Shown in pieces: positions 53,129-61,994 of a DNA stretch of 64,000 bases; positions within the stretch are counted from its first letter, which is position 1, and each line of letters starts with the position of its first letter. Location: positions 102,668-166,667 of the forward strand of contig CAZYHZ010000001.1 of the NCBI GenBank assembly GCA_964647625.1, in the 5' to 3' direction. This stretch comes from DASRJG01 sp964647625. GTDB taxonomy: Bacteria > Acidobacteriota > Polarisedimenticolia > Polarisedimenticolales > DASRJG01. Position numbers and translations under genes: made by a program. The notes beneath the pieces were generated by a model that saw nothing but the letters and a program-made list of their open reading frames with translations, was not told the DNA's origin and ran no database searches.

Positions 53129-54145
53129 ATGACCGTCTACCGAGTCGTCCAGGCGACGAAACCAGGGGTGTTGCAGCTTTCGGAGCGCCCGCTCGTGGAT
53201 CCCGAGCCGATGCACGTCCGCATCCGCCTCGAAGCGTGCGGCATCTGCCATTCCGATGCGCTCGGGGTCCAGGGGGTGCTGCCCGGCGCGGTGTTCCCTC
53301 GAATTCCAGGGCACGAAGCAATCGGACGGATCGATGCTTTAGGCGCCGGAGTGGACGATTGGAGCGTGGGCCAGCGCGTTGGCGTCGGCTATCTGGGCGG
53401 CCACTGCGGGCGCTGCCGCTTCTGCCGGCGGGGCCGCTTCGTCCACTGCGTTCGCCAGCACGTCACCGGCACGACGAACGACGGAGGCTATGCCGAGGTC
53501 ATGTACGCGCGCGCGTCCGGCCTCGCGGCGGTTCCCAACGAGCTGTCCTCCGTGGAGGCGGCTCCCCTGCTCTGCGCCGGGCTGACCACGTTCAACTCGC
53601 TTCGCAACTCCGGCGCGCGGCCGGGCGAGCTCGTCGCCATCCAGGGGATCGGCGGTCTCGGACATCTGGCCGTCCAGTACGCGCGGCGCATGGGATTCCG
53701 GGTCGCGGCGATCGCGCGCGGCCCCGAGAAGCGCGAGCTGGCACTCGGCCTGGGCGCTCATCACTACATCGACGGCGCCGCGACGGACCCGGCGAAAGCG
53801 CTTCTAGAGCTGGGCGGCGCGTCGGTGATCCTCGCAACGGCATCGAGCAGCAAGTCGCAGTCGGGCCTACTCGAAGGATTGCTCCCGGCCGGGAAGCTCG
53901 TCATCGTCGGCCTCGACGGCTCGCCGATCGAGGTTGGGTCGGCGGCGCTCGTCATTTCGGAGCGCCGGGTCGAGGGCTCTCTGACCGGCTCGTCCCAGGA
54001 TGCCGAGGACGCGCTGGGCTTCAGCGTCCTTCAGAACGTGCGCTCGAAGAACGAGGTCATCCGGCTGGACGATGCGGCGGAAGGCTACGCGCGGATGATG
54101 AGCAACGCGGCACGGTTCCGCGTCGTGATCGCAATCGGACATTGA
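53129..54145 (+). CDS. Zinc-dependent alcohol dehydrogenase (MDR family)
   Basis: 338 aa. The catalytic zinc ligand Cys is in ACGICHSD, with His and Glu in PGHEAIG; the structural zinc cysteines are in HCGRCRFCRRGRFVHC. The NAD(P)-binding Rossmann motif is GIGGLGHLAVQYARRMG. This is the AdhA/cinnamyl-type medium-chain dehydrogenase group, close to AdhA of thermophilic and acidobacterial genomes. It oxidises alcohols or reduces aldehydes; the substrate is not known. Its stop lies 4 bp before the molybdoenzyme gene, and the pair likely forms an operon. Confidence 0.92.
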   Translation: MTVYRVVQATKPGVLQLSERPLVDPEPMHVRIRLEACGICHSDALGVQGVLPGAVFPRIPGHEAIGRIDALGAGVDDWSVGQRVGVGYLGGHCGRCRFCRRGRFVHCVRQHVTGTTNDGGYAEVMYARASGLAAVPNELSSVEAAPLLCAGLTTFNSLRNSGARPGELVAIQGIGGLGHLAVQYARRMGFRVAAIARGPEKRELALGLGAHHYIDGAATDPAKALLELGGASVILATASSSKSQSGLLEGLLPAGKLVIVGLDGSPIEVGSAALVISERRVEGSLTGSSQDAEDALGFSVLQNVRSKNEVIRLDDAAEGYARMMSNAARFRVVIAIGH

Positions 54146-54149
54146 TGCG

Positions 54150-54779
54150 ATGAACCCGCCATTGCCTCCCGGCCAGACGCTCACCGCCAAGTGGCCGGTC
54201 CTCACGTACGGCGACACACCGCACACCGATCTCCGCACGTGGACGTTCCGATGCTTCGGGCGGGTCGAGGCCGAGGTCTCCTGGACGTGGGAGGACCTCG
54301 GACGGTTGCCGCAGGTCGAGGTGCGATCCGATATCCACTGCGTGACGGGGTGGAGCCGCTTCGATAACCTGTGGAAGGGCGTTGATGTTCGCGAGATCCT
54401 CACGCGCACGAACATGCTTCCGGATGCTGTCTCCGTGATGGTCCACGCGGAGCAGGGTTACACCACGAATATCCTGCTGTCCGATCTGCGCGCCGATGGC
54501 GTCCTGCTTGCGCTCCGGCACGACGGCGCGCCTCTCGGTGCCGAGCATGGGGGGCCCTGCCGCCTCGTCGTTCCGCATCTCTACTTCTGGAAGAGCGCGA
54601 AGTGGGTCCGCGGGTTCGAGTTTCTCGAAGTGAACGCCCCCGGATTCTGGGAAGTCAACGGCTATCACCTGCGCGCCGACCCTTGGACAGAGGAGCGCTA
54701 TTCCGGTCAGGAAACTCGCGCCATGCAGCAGATGCGTACGGAGGCGGCGCGCCGCATCCGAAAGGGGGGGAGTTCATGA
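54150..54779 (+). CDS. Sulfite-oxidase-fold molybdopterin oxidoreductase (YuiH-like)
   Basis: 209 aa. It is a single Oxidored_molyb domain without signal peptide or dimerisation domain, the length of B. subtilis YuiH-type proteins (about 200 aa). The molybdenum-ligating cysteine lies in SDIHCVTGWSRFDN. HAEQGYTTN and LVVPHLYFWKSAKWVRG, including the pterin-contacting region, are conserved. Its physiological substrate is unknown in this subgroup. It is adjacent (4 bp) to an alcohol dehydrogenase and convergent with the histidine kinase (9-bp gap). Confidence 0.88.
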   Translation: MNPPLPPGQTLTAKWPVLTYGDTPHTDLRTWTFRCFGRVEAEVSWTWEDLGRLPQVEVRSDIHCVTGWSRFDNLWKGVDVREILTRTNMLPDAVSVMVHAEQGYTTNILLSDLRADGVLLALRHDGAPLGAEHGGPCRLVVPHLYFWKSAKWVRGFEFLEVNAPGFWEVNGYHLRADPWTEERYSGQETRAMQQMRTEAARRIRKGGSS

Positions 54780-54788
54780 GTGCGAGTC

Positions 54789-56096
54789 TCAGAACTCGAT
54801 CCGAAACTCCGCACCGCCGCCTTCCGACGGCTCGAGGCTGAAGTCGAACCGGTGCTGCGTGAGGATCTCGCGCACCACGGTCAAGCCGAGGCCCCGGCCG
54901 TCGCGCTTCGTGCTGAAGAACGGGGTGAACAGCTTTTCGCGCGCTTGCTCGGCGATCCCCCGCCCGGTGTCGCGGATCGACAGGCGCGGGCGAGGTCCAT
55001 CGCGCACGAGCGAGATTCCGATCCGGCCGTCCGAGCCGATCGATTCCATCGCGTTCTTGAAGACGTTGACGAGGACTTGCTCCATCTGATTCTTGTCGAG
55101 CGCGATCGCGCCGATCTCGTCGGCGGCGTCCCACGCGGCGACGATGCGGCGTTCTTCCAGCTCGGGGCGCAGGAGGATGAGGATCTCATCGATGAGGGGC
55201 TTCATCTCGCACGGCCGCGGGTCGGGTGGCGGCAGGCGGACGACCTCCGCGAATCCGCGCATGAAGACGTTCAGGTTGTTCATCCGGGCCACCGCGACAT
55301 CGAGCGCCTGCTCGAAGTCGGAGCGATCCGGCGGCTCGATCCCGCCGGCGTAATGGCGCAGCGACTCGAGAAGGGAGCGGACCGCGCCGACCGAGTTGTT
55401 CACCTCGTGCGTGATCATCCGGATCAGCTTCTCGTACGCTTCCTTCTCGGTGGTGCGCAATTCTTCCGTCAGCTCCTCCAGGACGAAGAAGCTCCGCGGA
55501 TGGCCGTGGTCGTAGAAGGCGGCGTGGGCGATCTTCATCCGGCGGCCGCCTGGGATCGTGACGACGCGTGTCTCGCCCTGCTCGAGGGCGTCGAGGGACT
55601 GGGCCACTGGATCGCCGGTGTCGCGCAGCCGTCGTCCCACGATCGCGCGCGCGGCGCCGAGCAATCGCCGGGCTGCGGGGTTGATCTGGCTGACGCGCCC
55701 TTCGTAGTCCAGGGTCACGACACCGGCGGGCGAAGCGTCGAGCACCTTCTCGAGGAACGAGTGCTTTTCCTCGGCCTTCAGGCGCTCCTCGCGCAGGCGG
55801 TCGATCATCAGGTTGTAGACGGCGATCAGCTCGTCCAGCTCGCCCTGGCCGACGGGAAGGAAATGCGTCGTGAAATCCCGCTCGCGCATCAGCTCGGCGC
55901 CGGTCCGGACCATCCGCAGCGGCGCGAACAGCGCGCGCACCAGGACGATCCCGATCAGGATGGAGACCGCGAAGAACGCCTCGGCCGCGAGGAGCAGGGC
56001 GCGGTTCTGCGACAGAACGAGCCAGGCGACCACCCCGAGCGTGAGATGGACGAGCGCGAGATAGACGAGGACCTTCGTGCGCAGGCTCACCCGCAC
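54789..56096 (-). CDS. Membrane sensor histidine kinase
   Basis: 435 aa from a GTG at 56096, 1 bp after the regulator's stop. Two N-terminal helices (10-30 and 35-55) without a large periplasmic loop, a HAMP-like segment, a PAS domain (about 110-200, PAGVVTLDYEGRV) and the dimerisation histidine in MITHEVNNSVG. The ATPase has the N box FKNAMESI, G1 DTGRGI and G2 GRGLGL. It is the last gene of the six-gene efflux operon. The minimal periplasmic region suggests intramembrane or cytoplasmic sensing. It phosphorylates the NtrC-type regulator encoded just upstream. Confidence 0.93.
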   Translation of the reverse strand: MRVSLRTKVLVYLALVHLTLGVVAWLVLSQNRALLLAAEAFFAVSILIGIVLVRALFAPLRMVRTGAELMRERDFTTHFLPVGQGELDELIAVYNLMIDRLREERLKAEEKHSFLEKVLDASPAGVVTLDYEGRVSQINPAARRLLGAARAIVGRRLRDTGDPVAQSLDALEQGETRVVTIPGGRRMKIAHAAFYDHGHPRSFFVLEELTEELRTTEKEAYEKLIRMITHEVNNSVGAVRSLLESLRHYAGGIEPPDRSDFEQALDVAVARMNNLNVFMRGFAEVVRLPPPDPRPCEMKPLIDEILILLRPELEERRIVAAWDAADEIGAIALDKNQMEQVLVNVFKNAMESIGSDGRIGISLVRDGPRPRLSIRDTGRGIAEQAREKLFTPFFSTKRDGRGLGLTVVREILTQHRFDFSLEPSEGGGAEFRIEF

Positions 56097-56097
56097 G

Positions 56098-57477
56098 TCA
56101 TGCTTTCGGGACCGCGAGGCCGTGCTTGCCGAGCCTGCGGTACAGCGCCGCGCGGCTCAAGCCCAGCGCTTCCGCCGCGCGCGTCACGTTGCCCTCGTAA
56201 TGGTGGAGGCATTTCTCGATCATCGCGCGCTCGATCTGCGAGAGCGTCATCGCCCCCGGCGACGGGAGCGTCTCCTCGGGCGGCGCGTCCCGTTCCAGGT
56301 CGGCGAGCGCCCTGAAATGCTCCGCGTCGATGCGCTCCCCGTCGAGCACCAGGACCGCGCGCTCGATCGTCTGCTTCAGCTGCCGGACATTGCCGGGCCA
56401 GAGCTGGGCGGAGAGCCACTCGACGGCGCGCGGCGAGAGGGCGGGCGCCGCGCGGCCGCCGGTTCGCGCCGATCGTTCGAGGAATTCTCCGGCGAGCAAC
56501 GGGATGTCGCCTTTCCGCTCGACGAGCGACGGGAGACGGATCGAGATCAGATTCAAACGGTAGAGTAGGTCCTCGCGGAACAGGTCCTTCGCGACCAGGT
56601 CCGGGAGCGGGCGGTTGGTCGCCGACACGACGCGCACGTCGACGGTCCGCGTCGTGCTCGACCCCAGCACCTCGTACGACCGGTCCTGCAGCACGCGGAG
56701 CAGCTTGACCTGGGAGCTGGTGTCGAGGTCGCCGATCTCGTCGAGGAAGATCGTGCCCCGGTCCGCGACCTCGAACCGGCCCCGCCGGTCGGCGCGCGCG
56801 TCGGTGAACGCGCCGCGCACGTGGCCGAACATCTCGCTCTCGAACAGCGTGGACGAGATCCCGCCCAAGTTCACCTTGACGAACGGGCCCTCCCGCCTCC
56901 GGCTGTTGCGGTGGATCGCCTCTGCGACCAGCTCCTTGCCGGTGCCGCTGTCGCCCGTGATCAGGACCGACGCGTCGGTCGGAGCCACGCGGCCGATCAT
57001 CTCGAGAATCCGCACGAACCGCGGGTCCTGGCCGACGAGCGCCGAGAAGTCGAAGCGTAGGTCGAGCTCGCGCCGGCTCGCCGACTCTGCCCCGTCGCGC
57101 GCGCTCGAAGCGGCGAGAGTCAGGGCCGTCGACACGGACTGGATGATCTGCGCGTTCGACCACGGCTTCGCGACGAAATCCGCCGCCCCCGATTTCATGC
57201 CGCGAACCGCGAGCGGGATCGAGCCCCAGGCCGTCACGAGGATCACCGGAACGGCGGGGCACCGCTCGCGGATCCGTGCCAAGAGGTCGAGCCCTTCTTC
57301 CCCCGCGGTGCCGAGCGAGAAATTCATGTCCTGCAGGACGAGGTCCGGCGTTTGCTCGTCGATCGCGGCGAGGGCCTCCTCCGGCGAGGACGCCGTCGCC
57401 GTCTTGTACCCGTTCTGCTTGAGCAGCAGCCCGAGAGAGGCCGTCACCGAGACGTCGTCGTCCACGATCAGGATCAT
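56098..57477 (-). CDS. NtrC-family sigma-54-dependent response regulator
   Basis: 459 aa. Receiver domain (1-120) with acidic pocket DDD at the N-terminus, phosphoacceptor Asp in LQDMNF and the Lys in AKPW. The AAA+ domain (150-390) has Walker A GDSGTGKE and the sigma-54 contact loop GAFTDA (a variant of GAFTGA that occurs in natural family members). A Fis-type helix-turn-helix is at the C-terminus (EGNVTRAAEALGLSRAALYRRL). Located in the middle of the operon it most probably activates; a sigma-54 promoter lies at the operon's head (61868-61883). Together they form a positive feedback circuit. Confidence 0.94.
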   Translation of the reverse strand: MILIVDDDVSVTASLGLLLKQNGYKTATASSPEEALAAIDEQTPDLVLQDMNFSLGTAGEEGLDLLARIRERCPAVPVILVTAWGSIPLAVRGMKSGAADFVAKPWSNAQIIQSVSTALTLAASSARDGAESASRRELDLRFDFSALVGQDPRFVRILEMIGRVAPTDASVLITGDSGTGKELVAEAIHRNSRRREGPFVKVNLGGISSTLFESEMFGHVRGAFTDARADRRGRFEVADRGTIFLDEIGDLDTSSQVKLLRVLQDRSYEVLGSSTTRTVDVRVVSATNRPLPDLVAKDLFREDLLYRLNLISIRLPSLVERKGDIPLLAGEFLERSARTGGRAAPALSPRAVEWLSAQLWPGNVRQLKQTIERAVLVLDGERIDAEHFRALADLERDAPPEETLPSPGAMTLSQIERAMIEKCLHHYEGNVTRAAEALGLSRAALYRRLGKHGLAVPKA

Positions 57478-57483
57478 GCGTCG

Positions 57484-58674
57484 TCAATCCGCGCGGAGGG
57501 CGCCCGCCGGCTCGACGAGCGTGGCCATCCAGCTGGGAAAATAACCGCAAAGAAAAGTAATCACGTACATCAATACGATGGAGAGCGCAAGCCCGGTCAG
57601 CGTGACGCCCATCGACAGATACGGAATGAGGCCGAGGAGGGGGACCTGCGCGACGATCAGCGTCGCCACGAGGAGGCTGACGGTCGTCGTTAGGAAAACC
57701 TCGAGCAGAACCTGACGCCGGACCGCAGCCCCGCTCGCCCCGGCGGCGCGGCGAATCCCGATCTCCTGCGTGCGCGTCGCCACGTTTTGCCACAGCACGC
57801 CGATCAGGCCCAAGCCCACCATCATGAGCAGGAAGCCGCAGATCACGCCTCCGACCAGCAGCGGCACCAGGCGCTCCCGGAATCGGCCCGACCGCATCTC
57901 CTCGAGCGTGCTAAGGTGGAACGACCAGGTGGGCGCAACGGCGCGCAGCCGGCCGAGGATCGCCTGCTCCAGGGAAGCGTCCGACCCCTCGGCGACCTTC
58001 ACCACGATCTCTTCCGGAGGGAAGCCGTCCGGGTCGCCGACCACCAGGCGCCGGATCACGAAGTTCCCCGGCGGGGACAGCTCGCCGCCCTTGCGGAAGT
58101 CCTCGACGACACCGACGATCCGCGACTCGGGTTTGTCCTTTTCCTTCGAGATGGTCTTGCCGACGGGGTCTTGCGTGTCGAACCACGCCCGCGCGGCGGT
58201 GCGGTTGACGATCACGGGACGCCACGGGCGATCGTCGTCCGCACGCTCGAACCAACGTCCCGCCACGAGCTTCATCCCCAGCACCTTGTCGAAATCCTCG
58301 GAGGCTTCGTCGAACTCGGCCTCGAATTCGCGCCCGTCGGTCTTCCAGCTCCCGTCCCAGACGTGGCCGTCGTACGGAACGCTCTGTGCCAGCGCGGCGG
58401 ACTGGACGCCCGGCAAGCCGCGCGTCTCCTGGACGAGACGGTCGAAGATCGCGCGCTCGGCGGCGTCCGGCGTTCGTTCCGCGCCGCCGCGCGAGAGCGA
58501 GACGCACCAGACGCTGCGCGGATCGTAGCCGGTCGGGAGGTGGTAGAGATACCCGAGCCACGCGCTCAACGTGATCACGGTGCACAGCACCAGAAACGAC
58601 GCGAAAATTTCGAGCATGACCAGCGCGTTGGCGCGCTTCCGATTCCAGGCAAGCTTCAATAAGTGGCGGATCAT
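57484..58674 (-). CDS. FtsX/MacB-type ABC permease
   Basis: 396 aa from the ATG at 58674 (ATGA overlap with the preceding permease). One N-terminal helix, a large periplasmic MacB_PCD-like domain (about 50-270) and three C-terminal helices with the FtsX signature TRTQEIGIRRAAGAS. The periplasmic domain is degenerate compared with its partner. In the family, such permeases do not translocate across the inner membrane channel but transmit ATPase motion to the periplasmic adaptor (mechanotransmission). Confidence 0.88.
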   Translation of the reverse strand: MIRHLLKLAWNRKRANALVMLEIFASFLVLCTVITLSAWLGYLYHLPTGYDPRSVWCVSLSRGGAERTPDAAERAIFDRLVQETRGLPGVQSAALAQSVPYDGHVWDGSWKTDGREFEAEFDEASEDFDKVLGMKLVAGRWFERADDDRPWRPVIVNRTAARAWFDTQDPVGKTISKEKDKPESRIVGVVEDFRKGGELSPPGNFVIRRLVVGDPDGFPPEEIVVKVAEGSDASLEQAILGRLRAVAPTWSFHLSTLEEMRSGRFRERLVPLLVGGVICGFLLMMVGLGLIGVLWQNVATRTQEIGIRRAAGASGAAVRRQVLLEVFLTTTVSLLVATLIVAQVPLLGLIPYLSMGVTLTGLALSIVLMYVITFLCGYFPSWMATLVEPAGALRAD

Positions 58675-59912
58675 GACGACCTCCTCCGGAGGGCCTCGAC
58701 GGGGTGCATGCGCGACATCCTCCAGGCCGGGTAGATGCCCGAGAGCGCGCCGAAGAACAGCGCCACCAGCACGCCGTAAGCCAGGATGCGCACGTTCATG
58801 TGGAACTCGGCGTAGGGCACGAGCCCGCTCTGGTTGACCGCGCGCAGCGCCACGGCCGAGAGGATCCATGCGATCGCCGCGCCGAAGAGGGTCAGGACGA
58901 CGTTCTCGACCAGGAACTGGCCGACCAGGGCCCGCGACGAGGCGCCGAACGCCTTCCGGATCCCGATCTCCGACGCGCGCTCGAGGATGCGACTCAGGTT
59001 GACGTTGACCAGGTTCAGAGCCGGCAGCGTCATGAAGAGGATCGCAAGCGCGATCAAGATGCCCTTCAGCAGAACACCGTGCGCCGCCTCTTGCTTGCCG
59101 GGAACCAGCTCGCGGGACACGCTCTCGAAGAGAGTGTCGGCCCCCGCGGAGATCGTCTGGAATACCTTGGGATCGGGGGGCGAAAGCCGGGCGACCCGCG
59201 ACGCGAACTCGCTCTTGATCGCGCCGAGCGCGCCGTCGTTCGCGGCGAGGATCATGGCGTTGAAGTCGCCCATGAACCGGCTGCGGTACCCGGTCGTGGG
59301 CTCGGTGCCGGTCGGGACCCAGACGTCCGCGAACGGTATGAAGCGCACGGTGGGAACGTCCCTCACGACGCCGACGACACGGAAGCTCTGGCCGCCGGCT
59401 TCGACCGTCCGGCCGACAGCGGGAGCGCCCCCGAACAGGAGATCGCGCGTCGCGGTGTTGATCACGGCCACTCGGGCCCCCGACGAGTCGTCGTCCGCCG
59501 TGAACGGCGCGCCCTCGACGAACTGGAAATCGAGGATGTTCCAGAACTCCCCGTCCGTTCGCTTGAGCGTCAGGTGCAGCTTCTTTCCCTCGGCGTAGCT
59601 CACGACCTCGGAGCCGCGGGTGAACACGGACACCCGTTCCGCGCCGGGAAGATTGCGCACCGTGGCGTCGAGGAAGCCGAAGCCGGGCGAGCTGCGCTCG
59701 ACGGAATGTTCTCCGCTCATCTCCACCCGGCTCACGAACAGCGTCCGGTTGAGGCGCGACTGCGGGGCGCCTGCGGAGAACACGTGGTCGAGCAGGGCCG
59801 TCGCGAGCGTCAGCACCAGCAGCGTGAACGCGATGCCGAACAGGCTGATGAACGTGAAGAACTTCCGCCTCAGGAGGACCTTGATCGCGAGGTCGAGGTA
59901 GCTTCTCAGCAT
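58671..59912 (-). CDS. FtsX/MacB-type ABC permease
   Basis: 413 aa. N-terminal helix (FFTFISLFGIAFTLLVLTLA), MacB_PCD periplasmic domain (50-270) and C-terminal FtsX domain with ERASEIGIRKAFGASSRALVG. It starts 7 bp after the ATPase gene stop and overlaps the second permease by 4 bp. A heterodimeric permease pair is therefore expected, driven by the single ATPase. Confidence 0.9.
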   Translation of the reverse strand: MLRSYLDLAIKVLLRRKFFTFISLFGIAFTLLVLTLATALLDHVFSAGAPQSRLNRTLFVSRVEMSGEHSVERSSPGFGFLDATVRNLPGAERVSVFTRGSEVVSYAEGKKLHLTLKRTDGEFWNILDFQFVEGAPFTADDDSSGARVAVINTATRDLLFGGAPAVGRTVEAGGQSFRVVGVVRDVPTVRFIPFADVWVPTGTEPTTGYRSRFMGDFNAMILAANDGALGAIKSEFASRVARLSPPDPKVFQTISAGADTLFESVSRELVPGKQEAAHGVLLKGILIALAILFMTLPALNLVNVNLSRILERASEIGIRKAFGASSRALVGQFLVENVVLTLFGAAIAWILSAVALRAVNQSGLVPYAEFHMNVRILAYGVLVALFFGALSGIYPAWRMSRMHPVEALRRRSS

Positions 59913-59919
59913 GGCGGCC

Positions 59920-60585
59920 TCACTGGATCTGCCGCCCGTCGAACAGACGGACGATGCGATGGGTCCTCGCGGCGAAACGGGCGTCGTGCGTGACCATGAC
60001 GATGGTCGCGCCCTCGTTCCGATTCAGCTCCTCGAGGATCGTCATGATCTCCTCGCCCATCAGGCTGTCGAGATTTCCGGTCGGCTCGTCGGCCAGGAGG
60101 ACCTGCGGCCTCCCGACGATCGCGCGCGCGATCGCGACGCGCTGTTGCTGGCCGCCGGAGAGCTGCGAGGGGAAGTGGTGCGCGCGCGAGGCCAGCCCCA
60201 CGCGGTCGATCGCCGCCGTGGCGAGCTTCCTCCGCTCGCGCGCGGTCATCGTCCGATAGAGCAGCGGGATCTCGACGTTGTCGAGCACCGTCAGGTCGGG
60301 AACCAGATGGAACGTCTGGAACACGAACCCGAGCTTGCGATTCCTGATCTGCGCGAGCTCGCCGTCCCGGTACGTCTTCACGGCCTCGCCGTCCAGGACG
60401 ACGGTCCCGCGCGTCGGGGCGTCGAGCAGTCCCGCGAGGTTCAGGAGCGTGCTCTTGCCGCAGCCCGACGGGCCCATGATCGAGACGAACTCCCCCTTCG
60501 CGACCGACAGGCTGACGCCGTCGAGCGCGAGCGTTTCGATCCGATCGGTTCGATACACCTTGCTGACATGGTCCATGCTGATCAT
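59920..60585 (-). CDS. ABC transporter ATPase (MacB/LolD type)
   Basis: 221 aa. Walker A GPSGCGKSTLLN, Q-loop LGFVFQTF, signature LSGGQQQRVAIARA, Walker B QVLLADEPTGNLDS and the switch His in MVTHD are all intact. Size and the GNLDS after Walker B are typical of the LolD/MacB/FtsE group that pairs with FtsX-type permeases. It sits 13 bp after the adaptor gene. Confidence 0.95.
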   Translation of the reverse strand: MISMDHVSKVYRTDRIETLALDGVSLSVAKGEFVSIMGPSGCGKSTLLNLAGLLDAPTRGTVVLDGEAVKTYRDGELAQIRNRKLGFVFQTFHLVPDLTVLDNVEIPLLYRTMTARERRKLATAAIDRVGLASRAHHFPSQLSGGQQQRVAIARAIVGRPQVLLADEPTGNLDSLMGEEIMTILEELNRNEGATIVMVTHDARFAARTHRIVRLFDGRQIQ

Positions 60586-60598
60586 CGTTGGCTCCTCA

Positions 60599-61843
60599 TC
60601 ACCGCAGGGCGAGTACCGTGACCCCGCGATAGTCCTGCATGTCGGAGACGATCACGCGATCGTGCTCGTTCAAGCCGTCCACTATTTCAAACGCGTCGCG
60701 CCCCGACAGCCCGAAGCGCACGGGCTTGCGGACGGCGCGATCTCCCTCGACGACGAACACCTGCTGGATGCTCCCGCCCTCCGCGAACGGCCCGCGCGCA
60801 ACGCGCAGCACGCCTTCATGCTTCCCGGTCACGACGAACACGTCGACCCGGAGGTTCTGACGCAGCCGCGCGTCCGACGGATCCTGAAGATCCACAAAGA
60901 ACTTCGCGGCGCCGTTCTCGATGGCGGGATTGACGCTCGCGAGCGTTCCCGGGAGCGCCCGGTCGTCGATGACGACGCTGACCGGAAGGCCCGCGTGAAG
61001 CTGCGCGGCGTGCACGTCCGAGATCGTCGCTTCGATGCGGAAGGAATCGAGGCGGGCGACCTTCCCGATCACCTCGCCCGGGGCGACGGTCGCTCCTTCC
61101 TGCGCGACGACCCACGTGACGACCCCGTCCGCGTCGCACCTTGCGGTCGCGAGGTCGAGCCTGTGCCGCGCCTCGGCCAGGTCCTTCTCGAGGATCCCGA
61201 GGTCGAGCGCCGTCCCGTTGAGGCGCGCATCGGTGGAACGCTTCTCGAGGTCCATCGCGTCGCCTAAGTGCTTGACCGTGAGGTCGGCTTTGCGCGTCTC
61301 GATCTCGCTCGTATGCAGCTCCTCGTCCGAGACCAGGCCCTCGACGCGAAGCTTCCGGTCGCGCTCCAGCCGCGAGCTCGCGGCCTCGAGATCCAGCCGC
61401 GCCTTGTCGAGCCGGTCGCGCAGATCGGCGAGGCTCTGCTCGAGTGCGATCCGGAGCTGCGTCTGCTCGTTGCGCTTCTGCGACAGCCGGTCGCCCAACC
61501 TTTCGACCTCGAGCCGCGCGGCCGAGGTGTCCAGCTCCACGATGCCGTCACCCGCGTGGACCGCCTGGCCCGGCCGCTTCAAGATCTTCTCGACGCGTGC
61601 GGAGATCGGGCTCGACAGCGCGCGCTCGGCGGCGGGGACGACCGTGCCCGAGGCCTCGATCGCCGATTCGACGGTCCCGCGCTCGACCGTGTCGATGCGC
61701 ACGCGCGTCCGGCTGACGGATGGCCGGAGCCACCGGGGCACGACGACGATGAGGAGGCACGCCACGCCGACGACGGCGATCCCCCCGGCGACCCTCTTGG
61801 CCGACTGCCTCCGTCGCTCGTCGCTGGTGAGATCCCGGTCCAT
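60599..61843 (-). CDS. HlyD/RND-type periplasmic adaptor protein
   Basis: 414 aa. The ATG at 61843 has AGGAGG at 61850-61855; the frame extension to 62011 lies in the promoter region and is rejected. N-terminal membrane anchor (residues 18-36), a split biotinyl-lipoyl-like domain (VESAIEASGTVVPA, RPGQAVHAGDGIVELD ... CDADGVVTWVVAQEGATVAPGEVIG), a long coiled-coil hairpin (about 110-215) and beta-barrel and membrane-proximal domains. It bridges the FtsX permeases to an outer-membrane channel; no TolC-like gene is in the window. It heads the six-gene operon. Confidence 0.92.
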   Translation of the reverse strand: MDRDLTSDERRRQSAKRVAGGIAVVGVACLLIVVVPRWLRPSVSRTRVRIDTVERGTVESAIEASGTVVPAAERALSSPISARVEKILKRPGQAVHAGDGIVELDTSAARLEVERLGDRLSQKRNEQTQLRIALEQSLADLRDRLDKARLDLEAASSRLERDRKLRVEGLVSDEELHTSEIETRKADLTVKHLGDAMDLEKRSTDARLNGTALDLGILEKDLAEARHRLDLATARCDADGVVTWVVAQEGATVAPGEVIGKVARLDSFRIEATISDVHAAQLHAGLPVSVVIDDRALPGTLASVNPAIENGAAKFFVDLQDPSDARLRQNLRVDVFVVTGKHEGVLRVARGPFAEGGSIQQVFVVEGDRAVRKPVRFGLSGRDAFEIVDGLNEHDRVIVSDMQDYRGVTVLALR

Positions 61844-61867
61844 GCCCCGCCTCCTGCGCGACCGAAG

Positions 61868-61883
61868 GGCAAGGGCCGTGCCA
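61868..61883 (-). promoter_or_regulatory. Sigma-54 promoter of the efflux operon
   Basis: Read on the minus strand the bases are TGGCACGGCCCTTGCC, a match to the -24/-12 consensus TGGCAC-N5-TTGC with GG and GC in the right spacing. The predicted start point is near 61857, leaving a 14-nt leader that just includes the AGGAGG ribosome site of the adaptor gene. The operon encodes its own sigma-54 activator, which strongly supports the call. Confidence 0.82.
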
Positions 61884-61935
61884 TGGAATTTCAGCGTCGG
61901 GGCCGCACGGACGGCCAGATAACCGTGCGGTGCCG

Positions 61936-61960
61936 GACTCGACTGTCCGGAATCGGACGG
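61936..61960. promoter_or_regulatory. Possible activator-binding sites upstream of the sigma-54 promoter
   Basis: Overlapping inverted repeats made of GTCC/GGAC half-sites: GTCCG-GAAT-CGGAC at 61945-61958 (perfect 5-bp arms, 4-bp spacer), with a further GGAC at 61935-61938 spaced from GTCC 61945-61948. They lie about 75-90 bp upstream of the predicted start point, the usual position for NtrC-type enhancer sites. The site is a guess from symmetry and position only. Confidence 0.45.
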
Positions 61961-61994
61961 ATAATCTTCCCGGCGCACGACGGGAGCTTCAGGC

